The notes beneath the pieces are model-generated. The model ran no database searches. It saw only the letters and a program-made list of their open reading frames with translations, and had not been told where the DNA came from. Below, piece after piece: positions 13,444-21,011 of a stretch of DNA of 40,981 nt. Origin of the DNA: Holophagaceae bacterium (GTDB taxonomy: Bacteria > Acidobacteriota > Holophagae > Holophagales > Holophagaceae); contig JAFJUR010000022.1 of assembly GCA_017859995.1 (NCBI GenBank), positions 1 through 40,981 of the forward strand, written 5' to 3'. Position numbers and translations under genes: made by a program. Position 1 is the stretch's first letter; every line of letters starts with the position of its first letter.

Positions 13444-13567
13444 CGCTAACCCTCCGCTCAGCCCGCCCCCCGGCTGCAGGCCTTCGATCCCTCTTGGCTT
13501 CCTGCTTCCTGCACTGTGCTCGACGCCTCGGTGCAGGCATGTCTAACTGGCTTCTTTCAATCGTCGC
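13444..13567 (+). repeat. Degenerate attC remnant, right limit of array
   Basis: Matches the standard attC along most of its length: GCTAACCCTCCGCTCA at the left, GCCTCGGTGCAGGC in the right stem, then TAACTGGCTTCTTTC. The R' box is gone (AATCGTC where CGTTAGGC is expected). Last trace of an attC in the window. Confidence 0.8.
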
Positions 13568-13649
13568 TCACGATGCTTCCGGTCGGCCAGACAAGGGCGA
13601 AGGTATCCTCAGAGCCTTAAATCTCAAACCTCAGAACCCGGAGGCGCGT

Positions 13650-14252
13650 ATGAGAAAATTAAGGATCATCGAACATGTTTCGCTGGATGGTGTCATCCAG
13701 CATTCCGACGACGGTGATTTTTTCCCACACAGCGACTGGACCGCACCCTATCGGACCCCCGCCGGAAGGGATGCCATGCTCGCGGCATATGGCGGGAGTT
13801 TCGATCTGGTGCTTGGCCGCCGCACCTATGACATCTGGTCGGGCTTCTGGCCACATGCGCCAAGAAGCCCGATGGCGGACGGCCTCAACGCGGCCACAAA
13901 ATATATCGCTACTCACCGTCCGGAAGGCCTTGAATGGGGCCCATTCGTACGCCTTGGACCTGACATCATCGAAGGTATATGCCGCATCAAGGCGCAGGAT
14001 GGTCCTGACCTCATCCTCTCAGGTAGTTCCACGCTGACTTCGCCTCTGCTCGAACATGGGCTTGCGGATGACGTGCTGCTCGCCGTCTATCCGGTCTTGT
14101 TGGGCACAGGGAAGCGCCTATTTGCGGAAAAAACCTCGCCACGTTCATTCGAACTTGTCGGCACGGAAGCATTTCCCTCCGGCATCATCTTCAGTACTTA
14201 CAAATTTGTTGGACCTTTGAAGCAAGGATCGTCTCCATCCCGCCAGCCCTAA
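13650..14252 (+). CDS. RibD C-terminal/dihydrofolate-reductase-like family protein
   Basis: 200 residues from ATG 13650, with GGAGG at 13640-13644. The frame is open further left, but only through the attC remnant. The pattern MRKLRIIEHVSLDGVIQ at the start, then LGRRTYDIWSGFWP and SGSSTLTSPLLEHGLADD near the end, is typical of the RibD C-terminal domain family, small NADPH-binding reductase-like proteins (YwjB/YyaP type) usually of unknown substrate. Full length for the family. First gene after the array. Confidence 0.88.
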   Translation: MRKLRIIEHVSLDGVIQHSDDGDFFPHSDWTAPYRTPAGRDAMLAAYGGSFDLVLGRRTYDIWSGFWPHAPRSPMADGLNAATKYIATHRPEGLEWGPFVRLGPDIIEGICRIKAQDGPDLILSGSSTLTSPLLEHGLADDVLLAVYPVLLGTGKRLFAEKTSPRSFELVGTEAFPSGIIFSTYKFVGPLKQGSSPSRQP

Positions 14253-14499
14253 GGACGATGCGAGCTTCCATCCACAGCGCTCTCGCTCCAGCGAGTGGGG
14301 CGCCAGGCGGGACCGCTCACCCGGCCCACCCAACTTGGTCCGCCGGCATCCTTCTCCGCATCTTGTCACTCTTTACTTCATTCTTCTGCTGGTCGCGGGT
14401 GCTTACGCCTCATGGTTTGGCTTCATTTACGGCAGAGCTGTTCCGTCTGTCGACCCGCTCCCACGATACAATTCAAAGCCTGCGCTCACGGAGGTGTTG

Positions 14500-14937
14500 A
14501 TGTCTGTCTTTCGCCATTCCCGAGAGATCCCGGCGCCTCCAGATTCTGTTTTTTCGGCCATTCGACACCCGGCGCGCCTCGCTCGCTGGTGGGGGCCTGA
14601 AGGGTTCACGAACACCTTTCACACCTTCGAATTCAGACCAGGTGGGCCCTGGGTCTTCACCATGCATGGTCCAGATGGGACTGACTATCCGAACCAATCA
14701 GAGTTCCTGGAAATTGTTCCTGATTCGCGGGTCAGGATCAAACACGTGAACCTGCCGCATTTCGAGCTATCCATTTCACTCGAATCCCATGCGAACGGAA
14801 CCCTTGTCACCTGGGTCGGGGTTTTTGAGGACCCCACCTTTGCCGAGAGCATGCGTTCGTTCCTGGAAGCTGCCAACGAACAAAACCTGGAACGATTGGC
14901 TCGTGAAGTCGGGTCAGGCGCGGCGCGAGCAACCTGA
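14500..14937 (+). CDS. SRPBCC/AHSA1-domain protein
   Basis: 145 residues from ATG 14500, 5 nt after GGAGG (14490-14494). The frame is open upstream, but that part reads as non-coding. The sequence begins with REIPAPPDSVFSAI, then WWGPEGFTNTFHTFEFRPGG and VTWVGVFEDPTFAE, the usual run of the activator-of-Hsp90 homologue-1 subgroup of the START/Bet v 1 fold. These are hydrophobic-ligand-binding domains, often beside small regulators. No partner is obvious here. 14253-14499 holds no gene that I can support. Confidence 0.88.
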   Translation: MSVFRHSREIPAPPDSVFSAIRHPARLARWWGPEGFTNTFHTFEFRPGGPWVFTMHGPDGTDYPNQSEFLEIVPDSRVRIKHVNLPHFELSISLESHANGTLVTWVGVFEDPTFAESMRSFLEAANEQNLERLAREVGSGAARAT

Positions 14938-14950
14938 TCGACTTCTCGAA

Positions 14951-15019
14951 AGAGACCCTGTCTGGAGGGTTATTCAAATGTCGCCAACACGAGGAATCAT
15001 GACTTTTGGGAGGGTCTCT
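14951..15019 (+). repeat. Spaced inverted repeat AGAGACCCT / AGGGTCTCT
   Basis: Nine-base perfect inverted repeat (14951-14959 and 15011-15019) with 51 nt between the arms, in the gap between the SRPBCC gene and the DUF3788 gene. Not attC-like: no R boxes. Possible leader structure or operator. Confidence 0.4.
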
Positions 15020-15059
15020 CGACGGGCGGGGCAGGCCTGCTTTTACCGTGTTCTCCGAC

Positions 15060-15464
15060 ATGTCTGAGTGTGCCGACTCTCCGAACGAAGCGAAGCTACG
15101 GGCCGCCTTGGGCCTGGCCTTGCCGGTATGGCTTGAGATTCTCCACCACGCTGAAAGAACCTATGCCCCAGTCTCGCTGATCTGGCGAGATTCCAAAACA
15201 GGGTTCGGCCAAACGTGCTTGCTCCAACATAAGAAGCGGACCCTGCTTTATCTTTCTCCCGACGGTGACCAAATTTGGGTCGCCATCATCCTTGGCGATC
15301 GAGCTTTTCGTATCGCCATGAGCAGCTTTCTCCCGGATTCGATCAAAGGTCTGCTTGCGGATTCCAAACCCTACAGAGAGGGGCGTGGAATCCGCTTCCC
15401 CATCCGGGCGCTGGAGGAGGTCCCTTCCGTGGTTAAACTGCTTGAAGCAAAAATGACCAAATGA
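15060..15464 (+). CDS. DUF3788-like protein
   Basis: 134 residues from ATG 15060. An N-terminal helix is followed by the strand pattern SLIWRDSKTGFGQTCLLQHKKRTLLYLSP, then IWVAIILGDRAF and EGRGIRFPIRALEEVPSVVKLLEAK. This matches my memory of the DUF3788 family: single-domain, cytoplasmic, function unknown. Single gene with clear gaps on both sides. No motif suggests catalysis. Confidence 0.7.
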   Translation: MSECADSPNEAKLRAALGLALPVWLEILHHAERTYAPVSLIWRDSKTGFGQTCLLQHKKRTLLYLSPDGDQIWVAIILGDRAFRIAMSSFLPDSIKGLLADSKPYREGRGIRFPIRALEEVPSVVKLLEAKMTK

Positions 15465-15523
15465 CCCTCGCTTGAATATCCTCCGTTGGCAGGCGTCGAA
15501 TTCCGTTCAGACGTGGAGTCCCC

Positions 15524-16024
15524 ATGACAGACAAAAGGGCGAGCAAGAAGGCAACGGAACCTGGGGCCCAAGGCACAAGGGATACGGGGAACCACGGGAC
15601 CGCTTCCGACCTGATCACGGCGCGAATCCGGGAGCTCCAGGACTGGCGCGGCGAGAAACTCGCCCTCGTCCGAAGGCTCATCCAAGAGGCTGACCCAGCG
15701 ATCATCGAGGAATGGAAGTGGATGGGAACGCCCGTCTGGTCGCATCAGGGAATCGTGTGCACCGGAGAGACCTACAAGGAGACGGTCAAGCTGACCTTCG
15801 CCAAGGGCGCCTTTCTGGCAGATCCACATCATCTGTTCAATTCTGGATTGACCGGGAATGTCCGCCGGGCCCTCGACCTCAGGGCCCAGGATGAACTTGA
15901 CCCCCGTTGGTTTCGGGAACTGATCCGGGAAGCTGTCGCTTTCAATGAGACACATCCACCCAAACATCGGCGGCCCCTGATTGATGCAGGAACCGGCGAG
16001 GAGAGCCAGGGCACCCCAAAATAG
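15524..16024 (+). CDS. DUF1801 domain protein
   Basis: 166 residues, GGAG shortly before ATG 15524. The first 28 residues are a low-complexity charged extension. The domain then follows: IRELQDWRGEKLALVRRLI, EEWKWMGTPVW, YKETVKLTFAKGA and LFNSGLTGNVRRALDL. This is the DUF1801 (YdhG-like) signature, a small YjbR/frataxin-like fold of unknown biochemical role, often found among accessory genes. Full length. Confidence 0.88.
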   Translation: MTDKRASKKATEPGAQGTRDTGNHGTASDLITARIRELQDWRGEKLALVRRLIQEADPAIIEEWKWMGTPVWSHQGIVCTGETYKETVKLTFAKGAFLADPHHLFNSGLTGNVRRALDLRAQDELDPRWFRELIREAVAFNETHPPKHRRPLIDAGTGEESQGTPK

Positions 16025-16058
16025 CGACTTGAGCTGGATCTCAACTCTCTGGTGAACC

Positions 16059-16367
16059 ATGGACTACCTTTTGATTTACGACTACGCCGCGGACTACCTG
16101 GAGGGACGAGCCCCATTCAGAGATCAGCATCTGGCCCTGGCCTGGGCTTCGCAGGCCTCGGGCCATCTCATCCTTGCCGGGGTGCTTGCCAACCCCACGG
16201 ATGGAGCTGTCTTTCACTTCCGATGCGATTCGACCGCTCCCGTCGAGGCGTTTGTCAGGGCGGACCCCTATGTCCAACATGGCCTGGTCACCCAATGGCA
16301 CATTCGGGACTGGGTCACGGCGGTTGGTGATGCCGCTTCCAACCCCATGCACCCCCCCCTGGGTTAA
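16059..16367 (+). CDS. YCII-related protein
   Basis: 102 residues. The N-terminus MDYLLIYDYAADYLEGRAPFRDQHL, a central GHLILAGVLANPTDGAVFHF and VRADPYVQHGLVTQWHIRDW near the end are the YCII dimeric alpha/beta-barrel pattern (His24 with a nearby Asp pair would be the usual site). Biochemical role generally unknown. Followed after 100 nt by a terminator-like hairpin. Confidence 0.88.
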   Translation: MDYLLIYDYAADYLEGRAPFRDQHLALAWASQASGHLILAGVLANPTDGAVFHFRCDSTAPVEAFVRADPYVQHGLVTQWHIRDWVTAVGDAASNPMHPPLG

Positions 16368-16467
16368 CCTCTTTCGATAGATTCCTGTTCCACGTTTAAT
16401 GGGGTTGCCATGAACGCAATCGCCATCCCCTAGCAGCTCTCACCCCTTGACCCGGCCCAAGTGCGCT

Positions 16468-16487
16468 CGGGCCGCTGCCCGTTTTTT
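16468..16487 (+). terminator. Rho-independent terminator candidate
   Basis: CGGGC and GCCCG around a 4-nt CGCT loop, followed directly by six T. Short but GC-rich stem, 100 nt after the YCII gene and 35 nt before the next start. Confidence 0.6.
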
Positions 16488-16521
16488 ATTGGCTTCCCCT
16501 TCACGCCTCAGGAGATGACCT

Positions 16522-16896
16522 ATGAAAATCGCCACGCACATTGTGCGCAGTCTGATGGGCCTGCTATTCCTTTTCGCGTCCGTCACCTACCTCTTTAAGC
16601 TCATCACCCCGCCACCCCCGACGGGCGCCATGAAGACCTTCAGCGATGGGCTGGCGGCCTCCGGCTATCTCCTCCCCACGGTGAAGGCCTTGGAACTTGC
16701 CTGCAGCCTTTGTTTCCTGTCTGGCCGGTTCGTGGCGCTGGCGGCGGTACTGATCGCACCGATCATCGTCAACATCGTGCTGGTCCATGCGTTCCTGGAT
16801 CCGAAGGGGCTTCCCGTCGCCCTGTTCCTGGTGCTCGCGAACGGTTTCGTGGCGTATGCCCACCGGGACAGCTACAAACCCTTGTTCAAGGCATGA
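16522..16896 (+). CDS. DoxX-like small membrane protein
   Basis: 124 residues, AGGAGATGA shortly upstream of the ATG. Four hydrophobic segments lie at about 7-25, 46-62, 67-88 and 95-112. LLFLFASVTYLFKL near the start and VKALELACSLCFLSGRF in the middle match the DoxX-like family. Inner-membrane protein; relatives are linked to redox or metabolic membrane complexes, but this one has no informative neighbour. It starts a new unit after the terminator. Confidence 0.85.
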   Translation: MKIATHIVRSLMGLLFLFASVTYLFKLITPPPPTGAMKTFSDGLAASGYLLPTVKALELACSLCFLSGRFVALAAVLIAPIIVNIVLVHAFLDPKGLPVALFLVLANGFVAYAHRDSYKPLFKA

Positions 16897-17016
16897 CCTC
16901 CTCTCAGGGGGGGGGGGGCCGCGCCGCCGGGCAGCCCCCTGGGCGCACCTCCAACCCGCGCATGACTCAGCCCTGCGGGGCATTCCGGCCCGGTCGGCCA
17001 CCTCTCCAGGGGCACC

Positions 17017-17409
17017 ATGATTCGAATCGAGCATATCGCCATGTGGACGGAGAACCTCGACGGTCTCAGCGGTTTCTACGCGAAGTACTTTGACGCGACC
17101 GTCGGCCCGGCGTACCACAACCCATCCAAGGGTTACGCATCGCGGTTTCTCGCATTCCCAAGCGGCGCCCGACTGGAGCTGATGAAAACCACCGTGTTGG
17201 ATCTGGTTCAGAGCGCTCCGGGCGCCCAGCGCATGGGGCTCACCCACCTCGCCTTCTCGGTGGGCTCGGAGGCGCAGGTGGACGCCTTGACGGGCCGGTT
17301 GGAACAGGACGGGGTTCCCGTGCTGGACGGCCCGCGGCGGACCGGTGATGGGTACTACGAGAGCGTGGTGCTGGATCCCGAAGGGAACCGAATCGAAATC
17401 ACGGCCTGA
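17017..17409 (+). CDS. VOC-family (glyoxalase/bleomycin-resistance fold) protein
   Basis: 130 residues. IEHIAMWTENLDGLSGFYAKYFD, a middle RLELMK, GLTHLAFSVGS and a C-terminal DPEGNRIEI repeat the two-module VOC fold, with His5/Glu and His/Glu at the four metal positions of glyoxalase I-like members. Substrate unknown; lactoylglutathione lyase-type or fosfomycin/bleomycin-type relatives are possible. It follows a G12 tract in the upstream gap. Confidence 0.9.
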   Translation: MIRIEHIAMWTENLDGLSGFYAKYFDATVGPAYHNPSKGYASRFLAFPSGARLELMKTTVLDLVQSAPGAQRMGLTHLAFSVGSEAQVDALTGRLEQDGVPVLDGPRRTGDGYYESVVLDPEGNRIEITA

Positions 17410-17470
17410 CCTGCGGGCGTCGCGGGTTCCGGTGTCAGACTGCTCCATCCATCCCGGCGCGGGGTTTCAC

Positions 17471-17911
17471 ATGCTCACCATTGACCGGCATCCCTATTCG
17501 ATCTCCACCGAGAAACCTCGTCTGGATGTCCAGGCCATCCACGCCTACTTGTCACGAAGCTACTGGTCTCCCGGCATTCCGCTCGAGATGGTCCGGCGCG
17601 CCATCGATCATTCGCTCTGCTTCGGCGTCTTCCACGGCCCGGACCAGGTCGGATTCGCCCGTGTCATCACGGACCAGACGACCTTCGCCTACCTCGCCGA
17701 TGTCTACATCCTGGAGTCGCACCGGGGCAGGGGGCTGTCCAAGTGGTTGATGGAAGTGATCACAGGCCATGCCGAGCTGCAGGGCCTGAGGCGATTCATG
17801 CTGGCCACGCGGGATGCCCACGGCCTCTACCGCCAATTCGGATTCAGGGAGGCCGCCCATCCATCGCGCCTGATGGAGATCGTCAACCCAAACGCCTACT
17901 CTGCGCCCTGA
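17471..17911 (+). CDS. GNAT-family N-acetyltransferase
   Basis: 146 residues from ATG 17471; the longer upstream frame overlaps the VOC gene and is not credible. The acetyl-CoA binding loop is the ESHRGRGLSKWLM stretch, preceded by the FAYLADVYIL strand and followed by HGLYRQFGF. Cytoplasmic acyl-CoA-dependent transferase; acceptor unknown. The start SISTEKPRLDVQAIHAYL is usual for a widespread GNAT subgroup close to YitI-type proteins. Confidence 0.9.
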   Translation: MLTIDRHPYSISTEKPRLDVQAIHAYLSRSYWSPGIPLEMVRRAIDHSLCFGVFHGPDQVGFARVITDQTTFAYLADVYILESHRGRGLSKWLMEVITGHAELQGLRRFMLATRDAHGLYRQFGFREAAHPSRLMEIVNPNAYSAP

Positions 17912-18037
17912 GCACCTTGATCCGGGGCCCCAGCTGCCTGATGCCCTCAGGGAACGGCCCTCGGGGAGGGGGCCCTCATCCCTGATCTGCGGCGTGGACG
18001 ACCCGGGGATTGGAGGTTTGCCACTCAAGGAGGTCCC

Positions 18038-18481
18038 ATGCAGATCAGACGACTCGCACCGCCGGACCGGGACCACGCCCGGGCGCTGTTCGAGATGATG
18101 GCCAAAGTCTTCGGCGAGGCACGGCGACCGCTTGGGGACCGCTATCTGGACCGGCTCCTCCGCCGGTCCTCCTTCTGGGCCCTGGCTGCGCTGCAAGGGG
18201 GTGAGGTCGTGGGGGGGCTCACCGCCCACGCCCTGCCCATGACCACCTCAGAGGTCTCCGAATTGTTCGTCTACGACCTGGCCGTGCGGGAGGACCACCA
18301 GCGAAAGGGTATCGGCCGGCAGCTCCTGGCGGCCCTCAGAACAGCGGCCGCCGAGCAGGGGATCCGGGTGCTTTATGTGCCGGTGGACGATGGGGATGCC
18401 CATGCCCTTGCGTTCTACCGGGCGGTGGGGGGCGAGGCCACCCCTGTGACGTTCTTCCTCTTCCATCAACCTGGAGCCTGA
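18038..18481 (+). CDS. GNAT acetyltransferase resembling aminoglycoside 3-N-acetyltransferase AAC(3)-I
   Basis: 147 residues. A perfect AAGGAGGT precedes the ATG. The stretch ALAALQGGEVVGGLTAHALP, then SELFVYDLAVREDHQRKGIG and VLYVPVDDGDAHALAFYRAVGG, follows the order and spacing of AAC(3)-I enzymes, including the Y-x-x-ADxGD-type acidic segment that contacts the drug (here VDDGDA). The C-terminal strand is also alike. Function is inferred only from resemblance; the drug-contact loop is not identical. Cytoplasmic. Confidence 0.85.
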   Translation: MQIRRLAPPDRDHARALFEMMAKVFGEARRPLGDRYLDRLLRRSSFWALAALQGGEVVGGLTAHALPMTTSEVSELFVYDLAVREDHQRKGIGRQLLAALRTAAAEQGIRVLYVPVDDGDAHALAFYRAVGGEATPVTFFLFHQPGA

Positions 18482-18547
18482 GGCCACGGCGGCGCAGAAC
18501 CTGGGTTGCGGTGTGGGGTAACCTCTTCGGTGAGCGAGGAGCCCCGC

Positions 18548-19084
18548 ATGCCGATCCCCCTCACCATCCGCGACCTTCGGCCCGCCGAGTTCGAGGTGCT
18601 CGGGCAGTTGATGGTCGAGGTGTACTCGAAGCTGGAGGGGTTCCCCACGCCCCAGGAGCAGCCCCGCTACTACGAGCTGCTGGCGAACATCGGCCGCTTT
18701 GCGGAGAAGAAGGACGCGCGGGTGTTGGTGGCCCTCACCGCCGAAGGCGAGCTGGTCGGCGGGGTGGTCTACTTTGGCGACATGGCCGAGTACGGATCCG
18801 GCGGAACCGCCACGGCGGAGAAGCATGCCTCTGGCATCCGGCTGCTCGGAATCCATCCGCGGTTCCGCGGCCAGGGGGCGGGCCGGGCCCTGACCCAGGC
18901 CTGCATCGACTTGGCACGGGGGCAGGGGCATAGCCAGGTCATCTTGCACACCACCGAGGCCATGCGCGTGGCCTGGGGCCTCTACGAACGGCTGGGGTTC
19001 ACGCGATCGGAAGACCTGGACTTCTCCCAGCAGGGGCTCCAGGTCTATGGCTTCAGGCTTCCACTGACGGGGAAACAACCATGA
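18548..19084 (+). CDS. GNAT-family N-acetyltransferase
   Basis: 178 residues from ATG 18548. GAGGAG lies about 7 nt upstream. The acetyl-CoA loop reads HPRFRGQGAGRALTQ after the strand ASGIRLLGI; AWGLYERLGFTR is motif B. The first 60 residues are helical and would bind the acceptor. The stop overlaps the next gene's ATG by four bases (ATGA, 19081-19084), so the two are translationally coupled. Substrate unknown. Confidence 0.9.
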   Translation: MPIPLTIRDLRPAEFEVLGQLMVEVYSKLEGFPTPQEQPRYYELLANIGRFAEKKDARVLVALTAEGELVGGVVYFGDMAEYGSGGTATAEKHASGIRLLGIHPRFRGQGAGRALTQACIDLARGQGHSQVILHTTEAMRVAWGLYERLGFTRSEDLDFSQQGLQVYGFRLPLTGKQP

Positions 19085-19458
19085 AACGAGTCGTTGGCAT
19101 CGGGGGGATTTTCATCAAGGCCGCTGATCCGGTGGCGCTCCGGGACTGGTACCAGCGCCATCTGGGCGTCGACGTGCAGGACTGGGGCGGCGCCGTGTTT
19201 CCTAACGACCGCCCCGGCGGCATGACGGTGTGGAACCTGTTCCCGGAGACGACGGACTACTTCTCGCCGAGCCGCGCCGGCTTCATGGTGAACTACGTGG
19301 TGGAGGACCTGGACGGGGTGCTGGCGGCCCTTCGCGCCGAGGGCTGCGACGTGGATTCCAAGGTCGAGGATTCGGACTTCGGCCGGTTCGGGTGGGTCAT
19401 GGATCCCGAAGGCAACCGGGTGGAGCTCTGGCAGCCCCCGAGCGGGCCTTCGGCCTGA
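19081..19458 (+). CDS. VOC-family protein
   Basis: 125 residues, overlapping the GNAT gene by ATGA. GGIFIKAADPVALRDWYQRHLG, the aromatic strand GGMTVWNLFP, NYVVEDLDGVLAALRAEG and the terminal WVMDPEGNRVELWQPP give a complete VOC fold of the glyoxalase-like type with the closing Glu in place. The first metal His position is occupied by a Gly-Ile pair, so metal binding may be incomplete. Cytoplasmic, substrate unknown. Confidence 0.9.
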   Translation: MKRVVGIGGIFIKAADPVALRDWYQRHLGVDVQDWGGAVFPNDRPGGMTVWNLFPETTDYFSPSRAGFMVNYVVEDLDGVLAALRAEGCDVDSKVEDSDFGRFGWVMDPEGNRVELWQPPSGPSA

Positions 19459-19468
19459 GGGGGAATCC

Positions 19469-19861
19469 GTGGCTGTGCGCATCCTCCGGCTGGGAAGCCC
19501 GCGGGTGGCGGGCGAAGGCCTCCGCATCGGCACGGTCCGCCGGCCGCCCCGTGGCGTTCCCAAGACCGAGTTCGCTGCCCAGGATTGGTACGACGTCTGG
19601 TACCCCAACCTGGCCCCCAGCGTCGAGACGATGAAGCTGGGGCAGGCCGCGGCCACGCCCTCGCAGTGGACGGCGTTCGCCAAGCGGTACCGGGCGGAGA
19701 TGGGCACGCCCGAGAACAGCCGCACCCTCGACCTGCTGGCGGCGCTATCCCACCACAGCGATTTCTCGGTGGGCTGCTACTGCGCAGAGGAGGCCCACTG
19801 CCACCGCTCGGTGCTGCGCGAACTGCTCGCCGAGCGGGGCGCCCGGGTGGCGCCAGCCTGA
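19469..19861 (+). CDS. DUF488-family (YeaO-like) protein
   Basis: 130 residues from GTG 19469, ten bases after the VOC stop and with GAGGGGGA upstream, so part of the same transcript. RIGTVRRPPRGVPK near the start, DVWYPNLAPS, FAKRYRAEM and the closing VGCYCAEEAHCHRSVLRELL are the DUF488 signature. The Cys pair and HCHRS are conserved in that family. Function unknown; last gene of the rightward accessory strip. Confidence 0.88.
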   Translation: MAVRILRLGSPRVAGEGLRIGTVRRPPRGVPKTEFAAQDWYDVWYPNLAPSVETMKLGQAAATPSQWTAFAKRYRAEMGTPENSRTLDLLAALSHHSDFSVGCYCAEEAHCHRSVLRELLAERGARVAPA

Positions 19862-20004
19862 GGCCACCCACGAGGAGATGGCGGGTGAAGGGGGCGAAGC
19901 ACGTCTGTCATGGTTCCGACGGCTGCGGTGGCTTCCTTGGCGGGGCCTCTGCAGAGGGCGTTCCCGCGAGTGTCCATGGGGGCTCGAGTCCGGAAGCCGA
20001 GTCC

Positions 20005-20910
20005 TCATGCCTTCTTGATGGGGTGGCCGCCAAACTCATTCCGCATCGAAGACAACAGCCGATCGGAGAAGGATTCGGGATCTCGGGAGCGCAAACGTTG
20101 GATCACCGACTGGGCGATCACAGGCACCGGTACGTTTAGATCGAACGCTTCATTCACAGTCCAACGGCCTTCTCCAGAATCTGCAACGTAGGGGGCGACG
20201 CCGGCCATGTCCGGATTCTTATCCAGGGCCGAGGCGATCAAATCCAATAGCCAAGAGCGCACCACGCTCCCATGGCGCCAGATGCCTGCCACCTGGCAAA
20301 GGTCCAATTCGAACGCTTCCTTATGCTGCAGGAGGGAGAAACCCTCGGCATAGGCCTGCATCATTCCATACTCGATCCCATTGTGGATCATCTTGGTGAA
20401 GTGACCGGAACCACTCGGTCCAACTCGGCCCCAACCACGTTCTCCAGCGGTTGCCAGGGCCTCGAAGACGGGCCGCAGCCGCTCGACCACGCGAGCGTCT
20501 CCGCCGACCATGAGGCTGTATCCCTCCGTAAGACCCCAGATACCGCCGCTTGTGCCGCAGTCGACGTAGTCGATTCGCGCTCCCTGGACCATAGCGGCGC
20601 GGCGCAAGGTGTCCTTGTAGTGGGAATTGCCGCCATCGACGATCACGTCCCCCTTCGCGAGCAGCGGCAGCAGGGCGCGAATGGTCCTGTCCACCGGCTC
20701 TCCGGCTGGAATCATCAACCAGATGGCGCGAGGTGCCTGAAGGCTGGCAACGAGCGCCTCGAGTGACAGGACGGGTTCGATGCCCTGCCTTGCCAGCTCC
20801 TGGAGCGTGGTCTCATCCGGGTCAAACCCCACCACCCGATGGCGGCTGTGTGCCAGGCGCCGCGCCATGTTGCCACCCATCTTCCCCAATCCAATGAAGC
20901 CGATGTCCAT
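20005..20910 (-). CDS. gnd: 6-phosphogluconate dehydrogenase, short (GndA/YqeC) type
   Basis: 301 residues. Decarboxylates 6-phosphogluconate to ribulose 5-phosphate in the oxidative pentose phosphate pathway. The N-terminal nucleotide loop GFIGLGKMGGNMA (4-16), DGGNSHYKDTL (92-102), GTSGGIWG (119-126) and SGSGHFTKMIHNGIEYGMMQ (167-186, with Lys173 as the catalytic base) are all present. The length is that of the roughly 300-residue subgroup found in many bacteria, which lacks the C-terminal tail of the 470-residue enzymes. No zwf or pgl is beside it; it is divergent from the MarR gene. Confidence 0.93.
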   Translation of the reverse strand: MDIGFIGLGKMGGNMARRLAHSRHRVVGFDPDETTLQELARQGIEPVLSLEALVASLQAPRAIWLMIPAGEPVDRTIRALLPLLAKGDVIVDGGNSHYKDTLRRAAMVQGARIDYVDCGTSGGIWGLTEGYSLMVGGDARVVERLRPVFEALATAGERGWGRVGPSGSGHFTKMIHNGIEYGMMQAYAEGFSLLQHKEAFELDLCQVAGIWRHGSVVRSWLLDLIASALDKNPDMAGVAPYVADSGEGRWTVNEAFDLNVPVPVIAQSVIQRLRSRDPESFSDRLLSSMRNEFGGHPIKKA

Positions 20911-21011
20911 GGCCCCCCTCCCGTTTGATCAGATGCTTGGCCAGTGAGGCCCAGATAGTGACATCAAGGAGGTGACGCGGCGGTCACCCGTCTGCTACGA
21001 TCATCAATTGT

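Larger units (their letters stand above)
1..13567 (+). mobile_element. Integron gene-cassette array (no integrase in window)
   Basis: Twenty-three recognisable attC sites, all in one orientation, separate short + strand genes, and two decayed sites follow at the right end. Most sites are 122-124 nt and nearly identical, the signature of a resident chromosomal integron as opposed to a mobile integron with mixed attC types. Each cassette runs from a GTTRRRY box to the RYYYAAC box of the next site. The integrase and attI should lie left of base 1, because cassette genes read away from attI. Without seeing that flank I cannot exclude a cluster of attC sites lacking an integrase. The right limit is set by the last attC-like remnant. 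Confidence 0.93.

Noticed and set aside
1..13567. Toxin-antitoxin pairs, frequent in cassette arrays
   Set aside because: No two-gene cassette and no recognisable toxin or antitoxin family is present.
13568..19861. attC sites between the small genes of the accessory strip
   Set aside because: Intergenic gaps show no GTTRRRY/RYYYAAC pair with a stem; only an unrelated 9-bp inverted repeat near 14951-15019.
20967..20976. Perfect ribosome site AAGGAGGTGA as start of another gene
   Set aside because: Following GTG frame at 20972 overlaps MarR out of frame and has no protein-like sequence; 36 nt is too far for the MarR start.
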